Shown one piece after another: positions 54,901-64,000 of a stretch of DNA of 64,000 nt. A program made the translations under genes and the position numbers. The notes under the pieces were generated by a model. The model saw only the letters and a list, made by a program, of their open reading frames with translations, did no database searches and was not told the origin of the DNA. The stretch is from Branchinecta lynchi (Eukaryota; Arthropoda; Branchiopoda; Anostraca; Branchinectidae): assembly GCA_023053575.1 (NCBI GenBank), contig JAKZAP010000013.1, forward strand, positions 196,001-260,000, written 5' to 3'. How positions within the stretch are numbered: the stretch's first letter is position 1; each line of letters opens with the position of its first letter.

Positions 54901-55680
54901 ATCTTCAGTCTTAACTTATCAAGGACCCCATAAGTTATTTTGTAGCTTTGCTATTTGGATAGACTAGGGTTGCTTTTGTAGTTAATTAATTAAACAACAT
55001 GATCATAGTATAACTAACTGAAAATGCTAATTTAAATAGAAGTGCAAAATTTACGATGGTATTTAAAGGACGCGTCGTACTTATGATAGCGATTCATTCT
55101 ACTTCATTAATATTTCCAGCCATTCTCATTCCCGAGAGTCTTCACTTCGTAAGTGTAGTCTATCTCCTTAAGCAAGAAACTGATTATTACGTCTGCCAAG
55201 TTTTTTCTCTTTACGTGACGTATTGCCATTGTTTCCGAAGAGCGTACCCGTCCGGAGAACGTTTATGCAAATCTTGCCAAGATTGTCATCCAAGGCAAGG
55301 GACACGGAAATAATTAAAGTTGTATCAAGGCCCTATAATGAGGTCTATAACAAATTCTCGTAATCAAAGACTATTTAAAAAAAATAGTAATGGGCCCAAA
55401 AAAGCTGTCAGGGACTTAGTTAGTTGCAAGGTTCATGGATTACAACATTATTTGGGGTCACTTTTATCCACTGTCTGGTATGGTATTGGGGAAACCTTTC
55501 TCGACAGATAAAGTACTTCTGTCACTAAATTTCCTCTGCCCCCAAAAACTAAGTCAATTTTCTCTCTCCAAAGCAGAGGGAGTGAAGCGCAAAATACGTT
55601 TTCTCATAGCTGTACAATCTAACGGGAACCAAGGAAACTTTTACATAGCAGAATCTGTATGGTAGGCCGGGACAAGCAGG
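51961..55680. other. Long stretch without a recognised gene
   Basis: G-run at about 52010-52023 and C-run at 52278-52288. Several 60-110-codon frames on both strands lack recognisable domains. One minus-strand frame (about 54130-54310) follows a good CTTTTTCAG acceptor but reads as nothing I know. Confidence 0.3.
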
Positions 55681-55689
55681 CAGGACTGG

Positions 55690-56690
55690 TCTTAGCGATT
55701 AACAAGACCAAAGGTTTCGATAGGATCCCAACAATTTAATATCTCCTTACCCCTATGTCAAACCTCTAATCAACTTCAGATACGACTTCAACTTTTAAGA
55801 AATTTTCCGATTTCAGTCGGATTCGTGGCTAACTATGTGTCCGGGTAGAAAATGATTGTCATACATGAATTCAGCACGTCTTCTTACCCGTAAATCGAAC
55901 ACCTAATGAAATTCACGTAAAACTTTTACTTAAGACTTAACTAAAGATAAACAAGACCAAAGGTTTCGATGGGATCCCAAAAATCTAATATTTGATCCAG
56001 ACAATCGGGTCTTATAGAGGTCCAGTCTTCGCCTGACTCCTTGAGCACTTAACTAATAAAATATAGAAACAGATTAAGGCAAATGGTAATCATCTGAGAA
56101 GACCAAGTTCAAATATGGATTCAGCATGTGTGTTTACCCCTATAGCCTGCGTCACATCTACTTTGACGAAGGTTCCCGCCGTACTTCTGCCAAATTACCG
56201 GTTTCAGCCGGATTCCGGGCAAACTACATGTCTTACAAAAAATTGAAGTTCAAAAACGTATTCAGCGTATCTCTTTACCCCTATGTTGAACCTCTAATCA
56301 TCTTCAGATAAAACGACAACTTTTAACAAATATTCCGATTTCAGCATATCTTCTTCCCCGTAAATCGAACACCTAATAAAATTCATATAAAACTTTTACT
56401 TTTAACAAATTTTCCGGTTTTGGCCGGATTCCGGCGGTCTACTTGTCCGGAGAGAATAGTTTTCGTATTCGGATTCAGCATGCTTCTCTATTAAATCGAA
56501 CCTCTAATCAACTTGAGATTACACTTTTTTTTGACAAATTTTCAGGTTTTTGCCGGATTCCGGATTCCTCGACCAGAGTTTCATCAACATATCTGATTCC
56601 CTTCGAGAGTTATCATGCTGATAAACGGACGGACAGACTGACAACTTTTGCGAACTCATAGTTATCCCTCCACTTACGTTATAGACCAAA
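55690..56690 (+). repeat. Family A, two stacked copies
   Basis: Left end AACAAGACCAAAGGTTTCGA appears twice (55699 and 55948) with GGATCCCAA. The second has the intact tttgatccagacaat junction. CCGG-motif units lie near 55805, 56200, 56415 and 56545, followed by the right end TTCGAGAGTTATCATGCT and GACGGACAGAC. Confidence 0.75.
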
Positions 56691-57009
56691 GGTGTTTCTG
56701 AGTGGTTGAACAAATCCTGATTTTTATTTTGCTGCACGCTGCCAGGCTCGTATTCTGTCCAAAGCAGGAGTCCGTTTCTGATTGCTTGAATACTTCCACC
56801 GACTTATTTCCTGCACCAATTTCCAATCTACCGACAAGAACTAAAGTTAGGACAAGAGCAAACTGGAGTATACATGTGTCCACAATCTTCTCTTAGTCTG
56901 AAGTCAAGAGAAGAGAAAACAGAACGACGGAAATTAGGAGAACGACCATGAAAATAAGAAGCACCGACACTCCGATACGCTAGAGGTTGCTACAGCCTGA
57001 ATAGGCCGG

Positions 57010-57430
57010 ACGAAAAAAGGATAGAATTAGTTTGTCGGCAGGGACAGAAGCTTAACCGAGCGAAGGCACATGTTATAGAGCTTTTGAGGTTTCTCCGGCC
57101 AATCTCAACAAGCGAGAGATCATCCACGTACTTCTATAGGTCAGAAAATGAACTTGCTAGCTCATTATCCATGACGAGAAACAATAAAGGACCTAAATTA
57201 TTGTGTGAGACACTCGGAATAGGTTGATTTATATTTAGTCATTGCATCCTATCTGATATCAAACTAGCGACGATTCTTCCTAAAAATGTTCTATGTTACA
57301 TTTGCCAATAACTTATCCAAAGGTTTAGAATGCCTGATCTAATCGAAAGCCTTTTTAACATCAACAGCAATAAGATTTATCCGCTTCGCAAGGACTTCTT
57401 TCATTTCCGTTGCATGCAAGTTACTGTATA
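57010..57430 (-). pseudogene. Decayed LINE reverse transcriptase fragment
   Basis: Minus-strand translation with interruptions recalls RT motifs in order: LIAVDVKKAFD (catalytic Asp region), then, after decay, LGPLLFLVMDNELAS and KYVDDLSLVE. It differs from the intron 5 LINE (KYVDD rather than LYADD), so it is a second non-LTR family. Stop codons and frameshifts make it non-functional. Confidence 0.7.
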
Positions 57431-57482
57431 TTAAAGGTGGCGGAGTAAATCAGTTCTAGTTAACAGACTTTTCATTTCTTAC

Positions 57483-57573
57483 CATTTTCTGGTGTGATAA
57501 ATCCATGCGAGAGTGACTGTTGACTATCCAGCTTGTTGTTTTTATCTCTGAGTACAAATGATGGGATTACTTC
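57483..57573 (-). CDS. Putative next exon of the Nudix-like gene
   Basis: Thirty codons from TTTACAG|GAAGTA to GAAAATG|GTAAGA, in frame with the exon at 58248-58362. It reads EVIPSFVLRDKNN...HGFITPEN. The ending resembles HGFIRPE in plant relatives, but the middle does not match the usual NCALVVIDFL segment. It may be lineage-specific or a chance open stretch with good splice signals. No following exon was identified; a decayed LINE lies just downstream. Confidence 0.4.
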
Positions 57574-58247
57574 CTGTAAAAAGAGAATAGGATTAGATGT
57601 TTACTGAACTAGGGAATAAATAGGGCCATTCATACAGAACATGGCCCAATCTACACAAACCCTTGATTTCGGGTAACTGTGTGCCAAAAGCTCGGTCTAT
57701 CCAGCATTTGGCATACCCTATGCCTGATGCTAGATACCCTAACTGAATAAAACATCGATGGTTTACTGAAGGTTAGAAATCAACCAGTCAGAATTCCTAT
57801 TAGGATATAGTGGAGTAGGCTAGAGTTAGTGCACACACAGGTAGCTATCATTTGGCATAGGTTACCAAGCGTTTGACAGAACATTGAAAGGGAAGACTTT
57901 GCTGTGCAGTTCCTGAAAAGATGGGAGGGTACTCGCACTTGCTATCAGCACAATTAAGGGGAAGACAATAGTGTTGCCGAAAACGAATCTACACTTTCCC
58001 CAAAAAGAATTCCAGAAAGGTAACCATAAAAGAAAATCTAAAAGGAAACAGTAAGAGGATGAACCTGAAGAAAGTATTATAATCAGAAATCTGGCAGCGA
58101 GGTGAGACGGACATGGCAGTAGAGGTAATAAGTAAGTAACCATTCAGAGGCTAATGAAGATGAAATTTCAGTTACTATTCTACCCATCGCTGCACACATT
58201 TTCACACCATTGTTCACAAGAGTAACTACAGTAAATCAGAGACTCAC

Positions 58248-58362
58248 CGAAACAGGTACAAGTGTGAGGTTCTCGACTTCTCTGCCGGCGTTATTTGGTG
58301 TAAATGAAAGGGGCAGCTCAAGGTCGAAGACGAACTCGGTTTTCGGGAATACTCCGCACTCA
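58248..58362 (-). CDS. Putative internal exon, Nudix-fold (DUF4743-like) protein
   Basis: Thirty-eight codons between TTCACAG and TCG|GTGAGT, phase 2 in and phase 0 out. The text ECGVFPKTEF, VFDLELPLSF and REVENLTLVPVS closely resembles the segment after the Nudix box in DUF4743/thiamine-pyrophosphokinase-like proteins (plant NUDT20/24, yeast YJR142W), which reads FDLELP..F.P....GEVE.F.L.PV. Base composition is higher in GC than its surroundings. The exon carrying the catalytic Nudix box should lie at higher coordinates and was not found, so the gene may be partial, rearranged or a relic. Confidence 0.55.
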
Positions 58363-59169
58363 CTGTGAAGAACACTCTGGAACAGGATTTGAATATCACA
58401 GCACGCTACTAGTTAAATTGGCAGAGCTGATTCTAATTCGTTTAGATCTGTGCTCCACTATATCTGAGGATTGTTTATTTTTTTACGGGAGTGAATCTCA
58501 GAAGAAGATGAGAAAAAAAATTGATATGACAAAAGACAAAGATGAGTTATTGCATGGATATTTGGTTTTAAGGTACGCTAGAGCATGAATGCTAGGTATT
58601 TAAGTTATGTCCGGTACTGTACCTGTCCAGAAAATGTTTGCAACAGAGCACAACCAGAATTTTCTTTGGCAAGTGCACATTACATCTTAGTGGCTACAGA
58701 GTTAAGATTTAATCTTGCAATTAGCCTAACTACATAACGATTAGCAAATCTGTGTACTGGCATGATACTAGCACTGTTATACCCTAATTGATCCTGAAAA
58801 CGAATTTGGCATAGTCCACAAAACCTCCTTGATTATGTCACAGCACTTTGAAACAAGAAGGAATTGGGCTAGAATAGTATTCTAGCTGACCCTGCACTGA
58901 TCGCTAAATTGTGGCTAAAATGAGAGACAAATAAAGCTTCTTCAACCTCTTCATCAACTTTTCCTAATTTTGGATGCATCACAGCATATAACAGAAGAGC
59001 AAATACAAGACCGCAGAAATTCTGCTAGGAGTAATACATGGAAAATGGGAGAATTCATCTGGAAGGATGCTAGAGGTGGAACATGGGGGTAACGTTATCA
59101 AGAATCAAGAAAATAAAAGTTGAGTTTGTGATCTTAATTCTCTTATATCACATTTCATGACTATTGAGA
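58363..59169. other. Unrecognised, upstream of the Nudix-like exon
   Basis: I searched here by eye for the Nudix-box exon (GX5EX7REUXEEXGU) on the minus strand and did not find it. Confidence 0.35.
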
Positions 59170-59320
59170 TGAAGCCCATTCTTCTTTTTCTCCTTTTGTT
59201 ACAATAGAGAATGGGGAAAGCTCAGTGAATCTGCAGAACGCAGAAGTTGCTTTGATGGTCAATTCTTTTCTCCGTTCTCTTTCCTGACCGGGACAAAGGG
59301 CAGATGTTCTACCCCTACTA
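59170..59320 (-). pseudogene. Decayed copy of the 38.1-kb exon-like segment
   Basis: Shares gaatctgcagaa, gaagttgct and gatggt blocks with 38070-38230 in order. The equivalent frame contains TGA and a 1-bp shift. Confidence 0.35.
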
Positions 59321-59335
59321 GAAGTGGACCCATGA

Positions 59336-59712
59336 CTAGAGGAGTATTCTCCCCATTCCCCGAGGACTAGTCTGGGAATCTATGGGAACGGCGAGAACAG
59401 AGGGAGTCACTCCATGCAGACTCTGTGAAGGAAAAATGCGGGAAGACAGGGAATGCTTCCACAATGGATTTTGTTCGACAAACAAATATAAAGTTGACAA
59501 AATTAATCTGGATCTACTTTATTTTGGGTTTTGTCTATTCTGATTGTTTTAATTAAGTTTAAATTGCACCAACACCAGCAAAACCTGATTCCCCTCCGAA
59601 TCTGAAAGGGAGTCCTTTTTTATGATGTTGATGATGATCGGACCATTCCCTGTTCGTGGGGAGAATACTGGGAGTGAGTCCCTGGGACAAACCAAAATGC
59701 AGGGAATGAAAT
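59336..59712 (-). repeat. Repeat I, copy 1
   Basis: GTATTCTCCCCATTCCCCGA at one side and ggggagaatactgggag at the other; it is the reverse of 60729-61157 with shared aaagggagtccttttt and gcaccaacaccagcaaaa. Confidence 0.7.
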
Positions 59713-59869
59713 AAAATGATATAGTGTATAAAAAAAGTCAGATGTTTGTCACATTAGACGGATTAGATGTGGTAGACGTATATGGTTATGCACTACCTGA
59801 CATGTCTAGACTGGATTAGTTTTGACAGGGATTTCATCCATAGACTGGTTTGCGGTGTGGCTTCATCTG

Positions 59870-60010
59870 GCATTAGGACTCCTGTGAAGCTGTTAGGAAA
59901 CCCACCCTCTTATGTAAACCAGACGTAAACCGAATAGTAGCAGCGGCCTATTCAAGGCTACTAGAAACTTTGAATAATTAATTCCTTCGGTAGTAGTATG
60001 TTCCAAGAAT
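59870..60010 (+). repeat. Dispersed repeat Q, copy 2
   Basis: ctgtgaagctgttaggaaac, gtaaaccgaatagtagcag and cctattcaaggctact match 44.64-44.76 kb inverted. Confidence 0.6.
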
Positions 60011-60291
60011 ACGCCAAAAGGGCCCAATGCCTATGCAGGCTTCTTCCTCGTCAATGGATTCTAGGTGTTGCTAGCGCCGCTGTTATGCGCTGTTGGCTTC
60101 TTAGACCTTTTCGATCAGGTCACACACTCGCAGGATCGCAAATAGGTGCTGGAAGATCTTGATTTCCTCTGACTTGGTTGACAGGAATCCTGGCTAAGTT
60201 CAGCTTCTTCTTGTTTGGGTTATCTACCGCTGGTTTCCCGTTTGATTTGCCAAACTTCACCCCTTTGACGATAGACAGTCGTCACTCTGGG

Positions 60292-60715
60292 GCAACTTAT
60301 TAGCCACATGACAATCGTAAAAATCCAAACGCTTTCTCAAGTTCAAGTATTTGTCCTCAAACTAACAATAAGCCTTCCTTCTAAAACTGTGTTCTTTGGA
60401 ATAAAAGTTGTTTCTACAGGTTCCAACAAAGCTAAATATTTGACGCTATATATCTGGGGCTGTCACATCCCCAAGGCCTCTAATTATTTGCTTTACCGGA
60501 TGAGACTCCATCCCCTCGAATTGACCGCTATCCTGAGGGAAACTTTGGGAGGAACCTAGTCGTAGGTAACATATCTGTTGTATACATTATTTGAACATTT
60601 GACGCTACCTGTAGCACCCCTGGTGACGCTAATTTCCTTGGCCTGCTGATGAAACCTACCAAGCCGTCTGATTGGCTCTGCATAACCCAGAATAGAATTT
60701 GGGTTCATCCATACA
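60292..60715 (+). repeat. Dispersed repeat L, copy 2
   Basis: Starts GGCAACTTATTAGCCACATG, a terminus shared with repeat N, and matches 44.2-44.5 kb inverted. Confidence 0.7.
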
Positions 60716-60728
60716 AGGATCATAAGGC

Positions 60729-61157
60729 GTATTCTCCCCATTCCCCAAGGACTCCACTTGAGGAGTCCCCGCATTTTTGTTTGTCCCGGGGACTCACTCC
60801 TGGTATTCTCGCGAGTCCCCACGGACAGGGAATGCTCCGATTATCATCCCCGTCATCAAAAAGGACTCCCTTTCAGATTCCGAGGGGAATCAATTTTTGC
60901 TGGTATTGGTGCTGATTGGTGCAATGTAAAATTAATTAAAATAATCAGAATAAACAAAACCAAAAATAATGTGGATCCAGACTAATTTCGTCAACCTGTC
61001 GTCAACTGCCTATTTCTTATTCAAACAAAATCAATTTTGGAAGCATTGTCCGTGTTCTCGCTGTTTCTGTACGCGGAGTCCGTGTGGAGTGACTCCCTCT
61101 ATTCTCGCCGTTCTCTTCGATTCCCCGACGAGTCCTCAGGGAACAGCGAGAGTACGC
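60729..61157 (+). repeat. Repeat I, copy 2
   Basis: GCGTATTCTCCCCATTCCCC at the left and GGGAACAGCGAGAGTACGC at the right are imperfect inverted ends. AGGGAGTCCT-type motifs recur inside. GAGTCC/GGACTC motifs are frequent. Confidence 0.7.
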
Positions 61158-61324
61158 CTACAGTGAAGTAGCAGAGCTAAGATGCCAGCAGCTATTCAGT
61201 GTTTGGCATAGGGTAACCAGCGCTAGGCAAAGGCTCTGCTAAATATTCTATACTGATCTGATTGTATATACCCAGCATTTGGTCTAGACTAGGGTATCCA
61301 AAAATCTGTGTGTGGACAGACCTG

Positions 61325-61590
61325 ACTGTCATCTATCAGCCTACCAAGTAAACTGGAACCAGGCAATCTTGAAATTAGGGTTTAAATAAGAAGTAATAAA
61401 TATAAATAAACCAAAATAAATAATCATAACAGCTGTGATTCTCCTTCTTCCTTTCCTTTTATTTAACAGAAGAAAAACAGCGAACGGGAATACCGGGATG
61501 CCAATCGTACTAATACGTAGAACCCTCGGAGTCGTACGTATTCTAACGATTGAAATGTGGCTAATAAGTTGTCACTTGAACTAAATCAAC
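61325..61590 (-). repeat. Dispersed repeat N, copy 2 (inverted)
   Basis: Reverse of 41755-42020 with about 90% similarity by eye, including aatacgtagaaccctcgg and tggctaataagttg. Confidence 0.8.
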
Positions 61591-62090
61591 CTGAGTGTTA
61601 CAGCAAGAATACGCAAACATTCTTCCATTCCTTGAACCAATTGAACCCAGAGGGCAGGGACCAGAATTTACGCTGTAATCTCATTTTAAGTTCTAACTGA
61701 TTTAAAAAGAATTCAATGATTTTCATCGATTTTATCCCTGTAAGTCTATTTTTGTTTAGTGTACGAAGCGATTAAGTCTTCAGATTTAGTGGCAAATGGG
61801 CAACCTGGTCGGAACCAAATGTTAGTCTCGTAAACTGTCCCCATGTCAACTGTCTCGCCCCTTGAATAAGAATGTAGCAACTAGCAAGGTTGTCCGACGC
61901 GTATCAGAATAAAAATACGGTAAAACTCGGCTGCGTAATAGCTGAAAAAAAAACTTGTTTTGCACTTCTTTAGTCCATCGAAAGTACTCCAAAGCATGTG
62001 TACTGGCATTCCGGCAACGCTGTGCTCCTAGTGAACAAAACAAAAACAAATCTGATCAAGGTACTGAATCTCTTTTAATTTTCTTAAGTT

Positions 62091-62358
62091 GAAGTTGCGA
62101 TTTTTTGTATTCACTTCTGTTTCGTCAAATTTTGTAGTTTAGCTCTTGTTTTGTCTTACTTTACTTGCATTTCATTGAGTTCTTGGTTCCAAAAAGTCAA
62201 ACTACATTTGCGAGTTAGTTCGTAGTTTGAGCTCTGTAGCTTCAGGTTAGAAATTACAACAAGTGAAATGTAAAAATTACAGCACATGAAATGTACAGGT
62301 ACAATGGCTTCTAAGCAAAACTACGCCAAAACTAGGTACATAAAAAAAATGTAACTTT
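62091..62358. mobile_element. MITE H copy 2
   Basis: Same order of blocks as copy 1 (tctgtttcgtcaa, tctcttgttttgtcttact, attgagttcttg, aaactacgcc) with eroded ends and a small internal duplication of acagcaa/gtgaaatgtaaa. Confidence 0.7.
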
Positions 62359-62841
62359 TAGTCACTTCAGTTAGGCTACAGGCAGCTACAGGAGTGTTGC
62401 ATGAAGCTGCCCTTACTATGGCACCGCCCACCCCCCAATTGGCCATGGTACATGATCCTGCCACCTTGGATCATGAAGCTGCCACCCCCAGAAAAATCAT
62501 GCAAATTCCAAGAAAACAGCAAATTTTGTTATTTGCAAAAGGTCAAGGAACCTCTCTGACCAAACAGCTGGCCTCTAACTTCACCATGTAGCAAAATACT
62601 ATTTTTAGCAAAGTGGACGACTTCATGATCACTTGGGTGCCTATATTCTTTCTTGTTCTCCAGCTTAGCCTTGAACAATTACAAGTAAACTATGGTACCA
62701 GCAGAAAGTGAAGGTTCTAAGCTTCCTTTCAGGATACTCCACTGAATTTTATCTCAACCTTTACTCTTTTTCCCTAAGTCATTTCCCAAAAATAGGAGTT
62801 TAGGGTGGCGGCTTCACGCAGCACTCCTGTAGTTAGTACGG

Positions 62842-63170
62842 TAGTTGTGTTTTTGCTGATACCATGGTATCTGATACCAGGGTCAAAAGTCGTTTTTGCA
62901 GTTATAGCATTTTTGAAAGGCATTTTTGCAGTTATCGTGGTTTCTGGACAGTTATTGTGGTACCGTATCAGATATTCAGATACTGCGGTCTGACCGTGGT
63001 AACTGGTCTTGGTATATGAAATGTCATCTCACTTTCATAAAAAATTTTTAGGTTGGTGAGAAAGAAGTTTAGCACTTAGTGATGTAACTGGATATCTGTG
63101 TGCAAAAATGACAATTGCAGATCCAGTTATCGTGGTAACAGATACCATGGTATCAGCAAAAATGCAACTG
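62842..63170. mobile_element. MITE K copy 2
   Basis: About 30-bp terminal inverted repeats: TAGTTGTGTTTTTGCTGATA with CCATGGTATCTG at the left, and the complement ending GCAAAAATGCAACT at the right. Internal ttttgcagttat repeats. Confidence 0.75.
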
Positions 63171-63774
63171 GTCATGTTATGAGAAAAAAGATCGGAAATC
63201 TACCTTACTCAACCTGCACCTGACCTGCACTCCACCCAACCTGCTATTACATTGACACCAATCTTCAGAGAAGCAGATGATCACAAATTGTCTCAGGTCA
63301 GAATCAAGTCAAAAGTCTAGCTTTGCCTTTGGTCTTCCAAAAGGAAGGATTCCTGTACAGACTTAGACCTTACTGAATGGCCCAAGTTGTCAATTCTGCT
63401 CCTCTTATCTTGCTCTTATCCCAAAACCCTATAACTTATAATCTTCAGCTGCAAGACCACAGCCGCTTAAAAAGCAATATTAACCAGCCAGCTTATAGTT
63501 AAAGGGCCCCTCTTGCTAATTATGCCTTTAATATTGTCCCTAGCTCTCTTAATAGATTATAAGATTCTGAATCCCCACCTTTAGCTATTGTTTTGTGATG
63601 TACCTATCTACAATTTTTTTTGCTCTTGTTGGGCCTAGCGTAGTTTTGATAGACATGCATTGCAAGCTTTGCCGAAAGCTTCAAGGTCCTTCAGTTACTC
63701 TTTCACAAATCAGGACATGTAAAGCTTCAAAATATTATTTTTTATTTTGGAAGACATGGTTGACCATCAGGTCT
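63171..63774. other. Unrecognised intergenic sequence
   Basis: No supported feature. Confidence 0.35.
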
Positions 63775-64000
63775 GCCTTCTGTTTCAGACTACATTTCTT
63801 TTGTTTGGTTTTGTCATTTTTTAACCAAGGCAAGTTCAATTTTCAAATATTTTAAGTCCAGCCACCATGCCGGAGAGAGGGAGGCTGGATAGAGTTGACA
63901 AGCACTAACTAGACAATGGAAACTAATCGTATTTATAAAACAATATTTCTGAGCCATTACATCTTGAAAAGATAATTTCTAGTAAGAGTTGTGCTTTAAC
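63775..64000 (-). repeat. Family C fragment at window edge
   Basis: ttaaccaaggcaagttc, agtccagccaccatgccgga, aggctggatagag and ttctagtaagagttgtgctt match the 19.3-19.5 kb unit. It continues beyond the window. Confidence 0.6.

Overview
The window is animal nuclear DNA. It has spliced genes with GT-AG introns, a non-LTR retrotransposon with its own zinc-finger ORF1, tRNA-derived SINE candidates and many short inverted-repeat elements. I see no bacterial or organellar gene organisation. The style (one conserved gene in long introns, many short DNA-transposon derivatives, long G and C runs) suggests an invertebrate, probably marine, but I cannot place it more closely from sequence alone.

The one gene I can rebuild completely is CCT5, the epsilon subunit of the cytosolic chaperonin CCT/TRiC. 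It lies on the minus strand from 39320 (ATG) to 15402 (stop). Nine exons join in frame to 540 codons, close to the 541 residues of human CCT5. Every internal junction has GT and AG. About 93% of the 23.9 kb gene span is intron.

Intron 4 of CCT5 (28560-31730) holds the most interesting feature. Nine divergent copies of a roughly 130-nt unit fold, on the CCT5 sense strand only, into two hairpins separated by an ANANNA box and closed by an ACA box. That is the architecture of an H/ACA snoRNA. Stems are kept by compensatory and G-U changes, and the hairpin 1 pocket is nearly invariant. The pocket fits the 18S rRNA segment GUCUGG-UU-AAUU.

Intron 5 (21497-28409) holds an apparently full-length CR1/L2-like LINE in the same orientation as CCT5. 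Its ORF1 has two PHD-like fingers and three CCCH fingers. Its ORF2 has an intact endonuclease and reverse transcriptase, and it ends in a (TTA)n tail. Two 3'-end stubs of the same family lie at 33.9 kb and 45.8 kb.

The left 15 kb is almost entirely two tandem-repeat families. Family A has ~130-bp units bearing CCGG motifs and is bounded by a GGGATCCC palindrome. Family B has ~137-bp units in a three-unit higher-order pattern with a G-run in most units. A 1.3-kb inverted-repeat element and two tRNA-like SINE candidates sit among them.

The right 24 kb upstream of CCT5 is a mosaic of hAT-like elements with 8-bp target duplications, inverted-repeat MITEs, further family A copies and a decayed LINE fragment. 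Two minus-strand exons (57.5 and 58.3 kb) look like the C-terminal half of a Nudix-fold protein of the DUF4743 type. I could not find the rest of that gene.
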